From the NCBI GenBank assembly GCA_029260765.1, contig JAJDCP010000049.1, forward strand, positions 55,106 to 119,105: a stretch of 64,000 nt of DNA, read 5' to 3'. This document shows positions 8,598 to 17,917 of the stretch, piece by piece. Below the pieces are notes generated by a model. It saw only the letters and a program-made list of their open reading frames with translations. It was not told the origin of the DNA and did no database searches. A program made the position numbers and the translations under genes. This DNA is from Planctomycetota bacterium. GTDB lineage: Bacteria; Planctomycetota; J058; JAJDCP01. Position 1 is the stretch's first letter. Every line of letters begins with the position of its first letter.

Positions 8598-9365
8598 ATG
8601 ATGCAGCCTCAAAACCTGGTCTTCGTCACGGGCGCGAGCCGCGGATTGGGCCTCGCGCTCGCCGAAAACGTGCCCTGGGAGAGGACCCGAGTGGTCGGCT
8701 TTGGGCGCTCCCCTGAGCCGGCCTTCCATGCCCGCTTGCCCGGCGTCGAGCTCGAGTATGTCTGGGCGAACCTGGCGAGCAGCGACGGGGTCGATGTCGT
8801 GGCTCAGGCGATGGACACGGCTCTGAAGAGCTTTACCGGGCAGCGCATCATGCTGTTCAACAACGCCGGCACGCTGCGCCCGATCGGCCCAGCTCACCGC
8901 GTCGATGCCGAGGCTTATGACGCCGCTCTGATCCTGGGGGCCCTGACGCCGATCCGCATCGGCCAGCGCTTCCTGCAGGCCGTGGCAGGCCGCGAAGATG
9001 TACAGAGCTGGCTTGTAAACATCTCCAGCGGGGCTGCCAGTTCTCCCTACGCCGGCTGGTCGGCCTACTGCGCGGGCAAGGCCGCGCTCGATCAGTGGAC
9101 ACGCTGCGTGGCTCTCGAGCTGGCGCGGCTGCCCTGTGCGACGCGTGCCTATTCCATAGCTCCGGGGGTGCTCGACACGGCCATGCAGATGTCCATCCGC
9201 GCGACGCCCGCCTCGGACTTCCCGAATGTCGAGCGCTTCAAAGAGCTTCACTCTCAGGGGCAGCTCACCGCTCCCGCCGACGCGGCCAAACGCATGTACC
9301 GCTTCCTGCTGTTGCCGTCCGGGCAACCCAGCGTGGTGGATCTGCGGGACTTCTCTGCGCTTTGA
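8598..9365 (+). CDS. Short-chain dehydrogenase/reductase (sepiapterin reductase-like)
   Basis: A 255-residue classical SDR. It has the cofactor loop TGASRGLG near residue 11, NNAG near residue 89, the catalytic Ser in VNISSGAAS, and Tyr157/Lys161 in AYCAGK. The acidic/basic pattern after the second strand (GFGRSPEP) allows NADPH. The block APGVLDTAMQ, late in the protein, is typical of the sepiapterin reductase/YueD branch. The gene starts 6 bases after the acyl-CoA dehydrogenase with GGGAGGG as binding site, so it is cotranscribed with the dehydrogenase pair. A role in oxidising or reducing an acyl intermediate is inferred only from this context. Confidence 0.85.
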   Translation: MMQPQNLVFVTGASRGLGLALAENVPWERTRVVGFGRSPEPAFHARLPGVELEYVWANLASSDGVDVVAQAMDTALKSFTGQRIMLFNNAGTLRPIGPAHRVDAEAYDAALILGALTPIRIGQRFLQAVAGREDVQSWLVNISSGAASSPYAGWSAYCAGKAALDQWTRCVALELARLPCATRAYSIAPGVLDTAMQMSIRATPASDFPNVERFKELHSQGQLTAPADAAKRMYRFLLLPSGQPSVVDLRDFSAL

Positions 9366-9382
9366 TGCGGATGGCGGCTGCC

Positions 9383-11467
9383 TCAGGAGCGAGGATTCGA
9401 CTTCGAGCGCGGCACGATGTACTCGATCTGGTGAATCACGCGCTCGGCGAATAAGTCCACCATGCGGGCATCCAGCCGGTTGGAGTTGGCATCCATGCGC
9501 AAGATCTCGATCGCCTCGGCGATCGTCGCCGCCCGCCGGTACGGGCGGTCGTTGGCCGTCAAGGCATCGAAGATGTCCGAGATCGTCAAGATCCGCACCT
9601 GCGGCAGGATGGCATCTTCGGTCAGGCCGCTGGGATAGCCGCTGCCGTCGAGCTTCTCATGGTGGGCCCCGGCGATGCAGGGAATGCGGCCCAGCTCACA
9701 ACTCCAAGGAATCTGGTTGAGGAAGTACTCTGACTTCGCGGCGTGGGAGCGCATGTCTTCCCATTCCGTCGCATTCAGCGTTCCGTATGCCACGGTCAAG
9801 TCGCGCAGCTCTTCTTCCTCAAACAGCTTGACCTGCTTCGGACCGAACTGCAGATGGGCTCCCCGTAGCTCTTCCACTTTCTCGGCTACCATCCCGTTCA
9901 GGCGGTGCATGCGCCGCAGCTCGTCGACGAACTTCAAGATGCTGTCGAGCCGCTCTTCGACAAAGGCGTGCTGCTTCTCCAGAGCCTCCAGTTGCTCGAG
10001 CGACGCGATCCGGCCTGCTTTGGCAAGCTCACGGAACTTCTCACTGAAGATCCAGCGGGCATGGCTCTCCTTGAGGGTCTCGAAGCGTTGGGAGATCAGC
10101 AGAAAACGTGTGTCGGTCAGGCGCGTCGCCTTGCTCAACACCGATTCGCGCACCCCGACCTTGCCGAAGTCGTGCAGCAGGGCCGCGTAGCGCAGCTCGG
10201 TCAGCTCTTCGTCGCTGAACTGAATGTCTCCCAATGAGCCGGTCATGATTTCGTTGACGGTCTCAGCGATCGCCACAGTGTACGCCGCCACGCGCTCGGA
10301 ATGTCCGGCGGTTGTCGGGTCTCGGGCTTCGATGGCGACGACAGAGGCGCGCACGAAGCCTTCAAACATGTTGTAGATGTTCTCGGTGAGTTGGGCGCGC
10401 TCGAGGGTGAAGGCCACGTTCGACGCCAGCACCGACAGCAGCTCGAGGTCGTTGTGGTCGAACTGGCGTTCCGCGTTCTTGCTCGAGATCGCGAACACGC
10501 CGAGCATCGAGTGTTGCCCGAGTAGCGGCACGTAGATGCCTGACTGGGACGGTCCCTGCAAGAAAGTCTCGTCGGCCAGGCCATGGTCTTTGTCGCGGGT
10601 GAACAGCACCGATTCCTGCTTGGCTACGACCTGCTCGAGCAGCTCTGCGCTGATCACCTCTTCTTCCGGATGGGTTTCCCATTCGGTCGCGAAGCGGGTC
10701 ACGTAGTTGCTCAGCCCGCCCTCGCGCTGCAGGAGATTGATGGCGAAGCAGTGCGTCAGCGGGAAGGCCTCGAAGGTGGTCTCGACGATCAGATCCATGA
10801 TCGCCGGCAGCCGGTTGAGCCCGTTGAGCTGGCCAGAAAGGCGCATCAACAGCCGCAACCTGGGATCTTTGCGGGCGAAGTTGCGCGTCAACAAGTCGAT
10901 CGGCACGCCGATGCAGGTGGAGCCAGTGTCGCCTGCGACGCCGAGCGCGCGTCCGAAGCCCGTGCCCCCGGTGAGGGCGCTGGAGAAACCCGAGGTCTGA
11001 TGGAAGCCACTGGCTTTGAGGCTGGGTTGACCGAAGCCGGTAGCCCCGAACCCGGTCTGGTAGAGGCCGCTGGTGGAGAAGCCCGCGTTGGTTTTGCCCA
11101 GCCGAGAGAACCTTCCGGAGCGTGCGCTGCGGCGGGGCTCCTCCCCGTCGGTCTGCACGTCGAGCTGGACCACGGTCTGTCCCAGCTGCAAGCGGGCTCC
11201 ATCGGAGAGGTAGCAGCTCTGGGAGGTGTTGTCGTCCTTGAGCTTGACGACCTGGTTGCGCAGGGAGACGGTCGTGCCGTGTCGGCTTTTCAGGTCGTAA
11301 TAGACGTAGCCGTACTTCTGCTGCACGATCTCGCCGTGCCAGCTGGAGACGAAGTTGTCCTGCACGGAGAAGTCGTTGCCCTCGTTGCGGCCGAGGGTGA
11401 TGCGGGCGCCGTCGAACTTCAGGCACTTGCCCGACTCGGGTCCATTGACGACGGTCATCTGGATCAT
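9383..11467 (-). CDS. FHA-GAF-HD-GYP signalling protein (copy 1)
   Basis: A 694-residue protein. The ATG at 11467 is chosen because the two paralogues begin the same way (MIxxTV/MIELxV) and GAGGGGTGA stands upstream; a GTG at 11476 is possible. The FHA domain (about 1-105) has LGRNEGND and SSWHG, but the usual Asn-Gly reads RHGTT. A Gly/Phe/Thr-rich linker with GFG repeats (about 115-175) follows, then a GAF domain (about 195-375) and an HD-GYP domain with GHSERV, HDFGK (about 432) and HHEKLDGSGYP (about 600). HD-GYP enzymes break down cyclic di-GMP. Between HDFGK and the GYP helix lie about 165 residues, roughly 100 more than usual and coiled-coil-like. It is the downstream member of a three-gene paralogous array. 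Confidence 0.88.
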   Translation of the reverse strand: MIQMTVVNGPESGKCLKFDGARITLGRNEGNDFSVQDNFVSSWHGEIVQQKYGYVYYDLKSRHGTTVSLRNQVVKLKDDNTSQSCYLSDGARLQLGQTVVQLDVQTDGEEPRRSARSGRFSRLGKTNAGFSTSGLYQTGFGATGFGQPSLKASGFHQTSGFSSALTGGTGFGRALGVAGDTGSTCIGVPIDLLTRNFARKDPRLRLLMRLSGQLNGLNRLPAIMDLIVETTFEAFPLTHCFAINLLQREGGLSNYVTRFATEWETHPEEEVISAELLEQVVAKQESVLFTRDKDHGLADETFLQGPSQSGIYVPLLGQHSMLGVFAISSKNAERQFDHNDLELLSVLASNVAFTLERAQLTENIYNMFEGFVRASVVAIEARDPTTAGHSERVAAYTVAIAETVNEIMTGSLGDIQFSDEELTELRYAALLHDFGKVGVRESVLSKATRLTDTRFLLISQRFETLKESHARWIFSEKFRELAKAGRIASLEQLEALEKQHAFVEERLDSILKFVDELRRMHRLNGMVAEKVEELRGAHLQFGPKQVKLFEEEELRDLTVAYGTLNATEWEDMRSHAAKSEYFLNQIPWSCELGRIPCIAGAHHEKLDGSGYPSGLTEDAILPQVRILTISDIFDALTANDRPYRRAATIAEAIEILRMDANSNRLDARMVDLFAERVIHQIEYIVPRSKSNPRS

Positions 11468-11512
11468 CGGGCTCACCCCTCGACAGGGAATGGGACCACA
11501 CGGACAGCACGG

Positions 11513-11530
11513 CCCCGCGCGAGCGCGGGG
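11513..11530 (-). terminator. GC hairpin between FHA-HD-GYP copies 2 and 1
   Basis: A perfect 7-bp stem, CCCCGCG/CGCGGGG, with a CGAG tetraloop lies between the end of copy 2 and the start of copy 1. No T-run follows on the minus strand, so it may act as a transcript-processing or attenuation structure rather than a full terminator. Confidence 0.4.
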
Positions 11531-11633
11531 ATCCCTCTAATAGTAGGTGCCAGGTACGGATTCCGCAACGATGGGAGCTCGCGGCTCTTCTGTGCCGGCC
11601 TGAGAGCCTGGCACTGCGCCCGGTCGGGCCTGC

Positions 11634-13766
11634 TCAGCCCGGGCTGGTCGAGCAGAAGACCTCGACCAGTCTCGAGTCCAGCAATCCCTGCCCAGCCTGC
11701 TCGCGCAGCCTTTGTTGCGCCTCCTCAGGGTTCCCCAACGCGCCGACGAGGTTGTCATACTCCTCGGCGATGGCCAGAATGCGGGCACCCAGACCGAGCT
11801 GTCCCGCCGTCTGTCCGCGGGGAAAGCCCGACCCGTCGAGGCGTTCGTGGTGCTTGGCCACCAGGTCGGGCACATCGTGCAGCTCGGGGGGCCACGGCAG
11901 CTTCTTCAGCCAATTCTCGGCTCGAGCCGGGTGCGTGCAGACGATCTCATGCTCACGCTGGCTGAGGAAGCCCACTTCTGCCCGCAGCCGCGCGAGCTCT
12001 TCGGGCAGCAGCAGGGGCTGGGGTTCCTCATGCGCGAACTGGAGCCGCGCAGCCTCGAGCTCGTCGAGTTTATGGCGTTGGGCCGCGGTGAGTTGAGCGC
12101 TCTCCGAAAGCTGGCGGACGAAGTCGAGCACTTTGTCGAGCTTGCGGGCCTGGCTGTCTGCCCGGCGTCGCAACTTCTGCAACTCGCCGAGGACCGGCGG
12201 ACGTTGGTCGTTGTCGAGCGTCTGCACCAGACACTCGAGGTGGAAGTTGCGGCTGCGCAACTTGAAGACCTCGAGGCGCGCGCTGAGACGCTCGAGCGTG
12301 GTCGCATCGAGCCGCTGCTTGCGGTCGAGCAACTCGGCCGGCACTCCGCTGCGTCCGAGGTCATGCAACAATGCGGCGAAGCGCAGGGCGCGCAGGCGTT
12401 CTTCGGACAGTTGCGTCGCGTTCGCATCGCCTTGCAGCAGACGCACCAGAGTCTGGCAGTGGTCGGCGACCCGTTCAGCATGGCCGCGACGTGCGGGCTC
12501 GCGGGCCTCGACCGCAGAAGAGGCCAGCCTGGCCAGGGCCTCGCACAGCTCGCGCACCGAGCCGTCGTGGCCGACGCGTTCCAGAGTCGAGGCGAGAAAA
12601 CTGGCGATCAGGGAAAACAGCTCGAGGTCACGGTTGGTGAAGTGGCGACCGGAGTTGTTGCTGCTGAGCGCGAAAACACCCAGCAGATTCTTGCTCCCAA
12701 ACAGCGGCGCGAGCATGGCGGAGTGGGTCGGTCCTTCGACAAAGCTCGGCGCCAGCGCACCGTAATCGCGGCTGCGCAGGTACAGCAGGGGCTCGCGGCT
12801 CTCGAGCACGCGGGCGATCAGGCGTGCGCTGATGACGGTTGCTGCGGGGGGGGGCGGCGCTCCTTCGGCAAACCGCAGCGCCATCTGCGTCAGGCCGTGC
12901 TTTTTGTCGGCCAGCCCGACGTACAAGCTGTGGCTGAGGGGGAAGATCTCGAAGCTGGCCCGCACGCATTGGTCGACGACTTCTGCGCTGCCCTGCGCGG
13001 CTCCCAGACCTCCACAGAGCCGCATCACCTCGCGCAGCCGGGGTTCGTCACGGGTAAAGAGCCGTGAGACCAGATCGCTGGGAACGCCCAGCCGTGTCGT
13101 GGCCCCATCGAGCTCAGGCAGTCCCGCATCATGGCCCGATCCCAGCACGGCGGGGGCAGCTTCGAAGGTGCCCGTCTCGAGGTCGTCATAGGCACTGCCG
13201 AGCGGAGGCGGGGGCAACAGATCTGCCGCGCCTGCTGGAGCGACAACCGTGGCGGCGGCCAAGCTGTTCGCGCGCGCAAACAGGTGCGGCGAGGGTTCCA
13301 AGATACTGTTGGCCAACGTCGTGCTCAAAGGAGCCAGGGGGGCCGCGGGTGCGGCGCCCAGCGAGGGCGTTGCGTCGTCGATGCGGGGGCAGACGATCTC
13401 ACCGGTGTCGACGTCGAGGCCGAAGATGCCCGAGTCGTCAGGTACCTGGGAAGGTATGCTCAGCTCGATGATCGTCTGGCCGATGGTCAGGCTGGTACCG
13501 TGGGACACGGGACAGGTCTTGCTCTCCTGGTCGCTGTGGAGTCGATACAGCCGATCGCTGTAGACAACTGTGGTGCCGTGGCGGCTGCGCAGGTCACGAT
13601 AGGAATAGCCGTGCGAATGGCGGACAATCTCGCCGTGGCGTCCTGAGACGTGTTTGTCGACGAGCACGAAATCGTTCCGCCGGTCACGCCCCAGCGACAC
13701 GACGGCCCCGCCGAAACGGCCGGTTTTGCCGGAATTGGGACCGCTCACTACATTCAGTTCGATCAT
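11634..13766 (-). CDS. FHA-GAF-HD-GYP-like protein with degenerate active site (copy 2)
   Basis: A 710-residue protein. The start is ATG 13766 (MIELNVVSG), matching the other two copies; the open frame extends upstream into copy 3 but without homology. The FHA domain (about 1-105) has LGRDRRND and RSRHGTTV. A long Ala/Pro-rich linker and a GAF domain follow. The phosphodiesterase domain is altered: HDxGK reads HDLGR (about 469), GYP reads GFP (HHERLDGSGFP, about 637), the block TASDRPYR of active family members is lost (VGALGNPEE), and the C-terminus is short. Metal ligands are partly kept. It may bind rather than cleave cyclic di-GMP, or be inactive. It shares the long coiled-coil insertion of its neighbours, and a run of nine G (12846-12854) encodes a Pro tract. 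Confidence 0.82.
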   Translation of the reverse strand: MIELNVVSGPNSGKTGRFGGAVVSLGRDRRNDFVLVDKHVSGRHGEIVRHSHGYSYRDLRSRHGTTVVYSDRLYRLHSDQESKTCPVSHGTSLTIGQTIIELSIPSQVPDDSGIFGLDVDTGEIVCPRIDDATPSLGAAPAAPLAPLSTTLANSILEPSPHLFARANSLAAATVVAPAGAADLLPPPPLGSAYDDLETGTFEAAPAVLGSGHDAGLPELDGATTRLGVPSDLVSRLFTRDEPRLREVMRLCGGLGAAQGSAEVVDQCVRASFEIFPLSHSLYVGLADKKHGLTQMALRFAEGAPPPPAATVISARLIARVLESREPLLYLRSRDYGALAPSFVEGPTHSAMLAPLFGSKNLLGVFALSSNNSGRHFTNRDLELFSLIASFLASTLERVGHDGSVRELCEALARLASSAVEAREPARRGHAERVADHCQTLVRLLQGDANATQLSEERLRALRFAALLHDLGRSGVPAELLDRKQRLDATTLERLSARLEVFKLRSRNFHLECLVQTLDNDQRPPVLGELQKLRRRADSQARKLDKVLDFVRQLSESAQLTAAQRHKLDELEAARLQFAHEEPQPLLLPEELARLRAEVGFLSQREHEIVCTHPARAENWLKKLPWPPELHDVPDLVAKHHERLDGSGFPRGQTAGQLGLGARILAIAEEYDNLVGALGNPEEAQQRLREQAGQGLLDSRLVEVFCSTSPG

Positions 13767-13833
13767 CGTGGCGCAACCCTGGAGGCGATTCCTGAATTCT
13801 GAGGCAAAGGGCCACGCTCTGCAAACGTTGCCT

Positions 13834-15765
13834 TCAACGTCCAGGCACCAGGTGGCGGACCTGGGGGACGACGCGTTTGGCGAACAGCTCGACGAACCGG
13901 GCGTCCAAATGGTCGCGCTCGGCATCCTGCCAGAGGATGTCGACCGCGTCCGCGATGGAGCAAGCCCTCCGGTAGGGCCGGTCGGTGGCGGTCAAGGCGT
14001 CAAAGATGTCGGCGATGGTCATGATGCGGACCTGGGGGAGGATGGCGTCGCCGCTCAGCCCGTTGGGATAGCCGCTGCCGTTGAGCTTCTCGTGGTGTGC
14101 GCCCGCGATACAGGGGATGCGGCTGAGGTCACGGCTCCAGGGAATCTGGCTGAGGAAGTACTCCGTGCGCATCGCATGGGAGCGCATGTCGTCCCATTCT
14201 GCACTGTTGAGCGTGCCGTAGCGGATTCCCAGATCTTGCAGTTCGTGCTCGAGAAAGAGCGTGGCCGTCTCGTCAGCACCGAAGCCGATCGTGGCCTCGT
14301 GCAGCTCTTTGACGCGGGTCAGCATGGCATCGTCGAGGCTACGGACATTGCGGGCGCCGTCGACGAAGCTCAGGATCTTGTCGAGACGTTCGACCTCGGC
14401 TCGATGGGCTGCCTCGACCTGTTTGAGCTCAGCGCGTGCGTCCAGGGCTGGCTCTGCCAGGGTTCGTTCGAGCATCGCGTGCAGCAGGCAGCGCCACTTG
14501 CGCTCTTTGAAGGTCTCGAACCTCTGGCGGACCAACGCGAGGTTGCTGTCGCTCAGACGTTTCGCTTTGTTCAGCACCGACTCGCGCACCCCGACCTTGC
14601 CGAAGTCGTGCAACAGCGCCGCGTAGCGCAACTCGGTCAGCGCGTTGCGCGAGAAGTGGAGCGATGTGAGCTCGCCCTGTGAAACGTCGATCTCCTCAGC
14701 CAGCGCGATGGTGTACGCCGCAACCCTCTCAGAGTGGCCGGCCGTGGTCGGGTCTCGAGCCTCGATGGCGACCACCGAAGCACGGACGAAGCCCTCGAAC
14801 ATCTGGTACATATCCTCGGTCATCTGCGCGCGTTCGAGCGAGAATGCCACCGTCGAGGCGAGCACCGAGAACAGCTCGAGGTCCTGGGTCGAGAAGAGCC
14901 GGTCGCGGCTGCGGCTGGTGACGGTGATCACCCCGAGCAGCTTTCGCTGGCCGACCATCGGCACGTACATGCTCGAGCGGGTGGGGCCTTCGACGAAATC
15001 GAGGGAGAGGGGGCCGTAGTCACCTCCACGAACGTAGAGAATCGGCGTGCGGCTCTCCGCCACCCGTTCGATCAGGATCGGGCTGAGCACAACCCCGGGA
15101 TCGACCGCATCGGCCTCGCTGGCGAACTGCGTCACGAACGGCGTCAAGAGCTCATTCTCTTCGAGCAGGCCGATGTAGAAACAGTGAGTCAGGGGAAAGG
15201 CGACGAAGGTCGCTTCGACGATCAAGTCGAGGATCTCGGGCAAGCGATTCAGGCCGTTGAGCTGTGAGGACAGGTGCATCAAGATCTTCAGGCGCGGGTC
15301 GCGGCGGGCGAAGTTGCGCGCCAGCAAGTCTGCGGGCGCCGCGTGCAGGGTCTTGCCCGGGTCATTGTCGCTGCTGACCAGCTCGCGAAACTGGGGCTTC
15401 CAGGTGTCGTGGGCGTCGGCGCTCTTGCGCTGACGCAGCCCGGTGGCTCCGATGCTCAGCTGGATGACGGTCTCGCCCAACTGGATGTGGGCCCCGTCAG
15501 ACAGATAGCAGCTGTGCGAGTCGGTGTGCTCTCCGTACAGCTGCACGATCTGGTCGCGGATCGAGACGGTCGTGCCGTGACGGCTGCGCAAGTCGGTATA
15601 GACGTAGCCATGGGGCTGGCGGTGGATCTCGCCATGCCAGCTGGAAACAAAGCTGTCCTGAATGCTGACATCGTTCCCGCGGTCCCGCCCCAGCGTGACC
15701 CGTCCGGTGTCGAAACGCGCAGTTTTTCCGGGGTTCGTGCCATTGATGACGGTCAGCTCAATCAT
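13834..15765 (-). CDS. FHA-GAF-HD-GYP signalling protein (copy 3)
   Basis: A 643-residue protein, ATG start. The FHA domain (about 1-105) has LGRDRGND and SSWHG, with RHGTT in place of the usual Asn-Gly. It has a short linker, a GAF domain (about 150-330, with PLTHCFYIG and SRSRDRLFS as in copy 1) and an HD-GYP domain with GHSERV, HDFGKVGVRE (about 388) and HHEKLNGSGYP (about 555), where the usual Asp of DGxGYP is Asn. RPYRRACS is kept. This copy is closest to copy 1 and probably active on cyclic di-GMP. It is the first gene of the minus-strand array; 67 bases separate it from copy 2. FHA domains bind phosphothreonine, so input from a Ser/Thr kinase elsewhere is likely. Confidence 0.88.
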   Translation of the reverse strand: MIELTVINGTNPGKTARFDTGRVTLGRDRGNDVSIQDSFVSSWHGEIHRQPHGYVYTDLRSRHGTTVSIRDQIVQLYGEHTDSHSCYLSDGAHIQLGETVIQLSIGATGLRQRKSADAHDTWKPQFRELVSSDNDPGKTLHAAPADLLARNFARRDPRLKILMHLSSQLNGLNRLPEILDLIVEATFVAFPLTHCFYIGLLEENELLTPFVTQFASEADAVDPGVVLSPILIERVAESRTPILYVRGGDYGPLSLDFVEGPTRSSMYVPMVGQRKLLGVITVTSRSRDRLFSTQDLELFSVLASTVAFSLERAQMTEDMYQMFEGFVRASVVAIEARDPTTAGHSERVAAYTIALAEEIDVSQGELTSLHFSRNALTELRYAALLHDFGKVGVRESVLNKAKRLSDSNLALVRQRFETFKERKWRCLLHAMLERTLAEPALDARAELKQVEAAHRAEVERLDKILSFVDGARNVRSLDDAMLTRVKELHEATIGFGADETATLFLEHELQDLGIRYGTLNSAEWDDMRSHAMRTEYFLSQIPWSRDLSRIPCIAGAHHEKLNGSGYPNGLSGDAILPQVRIMTIADIFDALTATDRPYRRACSIADAVDILWQDAERDHLDARFVELFAKRVVPQVRHLVPGR

Positions 15766-15859
15766 CCGCCCAACCCGTCGAGGAGTAAGCCATCATCAAT
15801 GTAGTTCCTTGTCCGCGCAGCGTGCAAACGCTTTCGCAGGCTGCGGCACCGGGCGGGTC

Positions 15860-17689
15860 TCAATCGCTGCCCAGGTCACCGAGCTGGTACTTCTTCAGGC
15901 GGCTGTAGAGCTTCTGTGGGTACCACCCCAGGAGGCGCGCGGCTTCGCGCTTGTTTCCCCCGGCCTGGCGCAAGGCATTGGCCACCAGCTCACGCTCGTC
16001 GTGCGTGCCTTGCGCTTGCTGGATCGCGGGGCTGGCCACCTGTGAACGGATCTCATGCGGCAGTTGCTCGACGCCCAGCTGTCCGCTCTCGTCGCAAAAG
16101 ATCACTGCACGCTCGATGCAGTTCGCCAGCTCGCGGATGTTGCCCGGCCAGGCATAGCTGACCAAGCGCTCCATCGCCTCGGGTGTGACGCCCTGAACCT
16201 TGCGTCCCATGTCGGAGCAGACCTTGGCGAGGAAGTGCCGCACGAGCTTGGGAATGTCGTCCTTGCGTGCCGAAAGCGGAGGAATCTCGAGGCGCACGAC
16301 ATTGAGTCTGTAGTAGAGGTCGGGCCGGAATTGGCTGTTTTCGACCGCCTTCTTCAGGTCGCGGTTGGTCGCCGCGATGATCCGCACATCGGTCTCGACA
16401 GGGCGCGTGCCTCCCACGCGGTAGAGCTTCTGGTCCTGGATCACAGCGAGCAGCTTGGCCTGACTTTTCGAGTCGAGCTCGCCGATTTCGTCGAGGAACA
16501 GCGAGCCCCCCGACGCCAGCTCGAAATACCCGGGCTTGCGCTTGACGGCGCCGCTGAAAGCACCTTTCTCGTGCCCGAACAGCTCGCTTTCGACCAGGTC
16601 GCGGGGGATGGCGGCGCAATTGACCTTGATGAAGGGCCCGCTGCGTCGCGGCGATGCCAGATGGATGGCTTCAGCGACCAGGGATTTGCCGGTTCCCGTC
16701 TCGCCGAGTAGCAGAACGTTGGCCTTGACCGGGCCGATCCGCTTCTCGACTGTCTCGCGCAGCTCTCGCATCGACGGACTGTCGCCGACGATGGTTCCGT
16801 CTTTCTCACGGCTGGCCTTGAGCATGCGGTTCTCGGCGTCGAGCCGCGAGAACCGGTTCGATCCAGCCACCGCCGAACCGACCAGCCGACCCACGCCGAT
16901 CAGGAACAGCAGGTCCTCTTCGCCGAACTGCCGCTCGATACGGCGCTGGTCGACGTAGATCAGCCCGACAGGCTCGTTGCCCGCCACGATGGGAGCCCCC
17001 ATCGCGGAGCGGATCTTGAGGTAGCGGATGCTGTCAGCGTTGCGCAGGTTGGCGTCGTTGGCGACGTCGGTCGCCAGCAGGGCCTCGCCGCGCTCGCGGA
17101 CGCGCGAGACCACGGTCTCGCTCAGGCTGAGGGGTTGCTTCTTCTTGCCCGTGTACGACCAGACCTGGTCGCCGACTTTCAGCATGCAGCAAGAGGGCTC
17201 GAAGATATGCACGACCAACCCGCCGCAGCGGGAGAGCAAAACCTCGGGCGAGGCGAAAGAGTCGAGCGCCGCGGCGATTTCGAGGAACAGGCGCAGGCGG
17301 CGTCGGCTCTCCTGGTCGGAGATCTCGCCCGCCAGGACGCTGGCCACCTCGGTATTTTCGATCACGGTCACAACCTCGTCGCCCGGAGTGCCGTGCTTGA
17401 ATTGCAGGCGGCAGCGACCGATCTCGATGATATCGTCTGTGTGCAGCATCACCGGTGTACGACAGCGCTCACCGTTGACGGTTGTGCCGTTGGAGCTTCC
17501 CAGATCCTCGAGTGTCCATCCGTCGGCGCTCGGCTGCAGCATCGCGTGACGCTTGCTGACGCGCTCGTGGTCGATCACGAAGTCGGCGCTGCGCGAGCGC
17601 CCGATGATCAGACGGTCTCCCTCGATGGGAATCTGGCGGGAGTCTCCCAGATTGATCAGGTACGCCATACTCAAGACGTCCGGTGGCAT
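15860..17689 (-). CDS. FHA-GAF sigma54-dependent transcriptional activator
   Basis: 609 residues from ATG 17689; ATG 17668 (MAYLINLG) is an equally good start because neither has a strong binding site. The canonical FHA domain (about 8-100) has IGRSRSADFVI, SKRH and SSNGTTVNG. A GAF domain covers about 130-290. The AAA+ domain has Walker A GETGTGKS (about 329), the sigma54 loop GAFSGA (about 375; usually GAFTGA), the Walker B region SLFLDEIGEL and FRPDLYYRLNV. The Fis-type helix-turn-helix is at the end (NALRQAGGNKREAARLLGW). It opens sigma54 promoters when phosphothreonine and GAF signals are present; no receiver domain is present. It is 94 bases upstream of the FHA-HD-GYP array on the same strand and is a plausible regulator or partner of it. 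Confidence 0.92.
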   Translation of the reverse strand: MPPDVLSMAYLINLGDSRQIPIEGDRLIIGRSRSADFVIDHERVSKRHAMLQPSADGWTLEDLGSSNGTTVNGERCRTPVMLHTDDIIEIGRCRLQFKHGTPGDEVVTVIENTEVASVLAGEISDQESRRRLRLFLEIAAALDSFASPEVLLSRCGGLVVHIFEPSCCMLKVGDQVWSYTGKKKQPLSLSETVVSRVRERGEALLATDVANDANLRNADSIRYLKIRSAMGAPIVAGNEPVGLIYVDQRRIERQFGEEDLLFLIGVGRLVGSAVAGSNRFSRLDAENRMLKASREKDGTIVGDSPSMRELRETVEKRIGPVKANVLLLGETGTGKSLVAEAIHLASPRRSGPFIKVNCAAIPRDLVESELFGHEKGAFSGAVKRKPGYFELASGGSLFLDEIGELDSKSQAKLLAVIQDQKLYRVGGTRPVETDVRIIAATNRDLKKAVENSQFRPDLYYRLNVVRLEIPPLSARKDDIPKLVRHFLAKVCSDMGRKVQGVTPEAMERLVSYAWPGNIRELANCIERAVIFCDESGQLGVEQLPHEIRSQVASPAIQQAQGTHDERELVANALRQAGGNKREAARLLGWYPQKLYSRLKKYQLGDLGSD

Positions 17690-17917
17690 GGTGCTGCTAG
17701 TTGTTTGAGATCATAGCAGGTCTGCGCGGCTCAGAGCAAGCGATGCCGAGCGCCGGCGCGCCCGTAGTTCGCAGCAACCGTGGTCTTCCCGACTCCCAGG
17801 GAAGCGCAAAGGTCCGGCTGCGTGTAGACTGTGACTCAACAGCATCACTGACATGTCGTCATTCTCGAGAGTCCCGCGGCGGTAGGGGTTGAGGCCAGTC
17901 AGCCCCGCGGAGGTGTG

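Noticed and set aside
10583..11965. 460-codon open frame antisense to the HD-GYP array
   Set aside because: GC-rich genes leave long antisense frames; the minus-strand product has clear FHA, GAF and HD-GYP domains, and the plus-strand frame has none.
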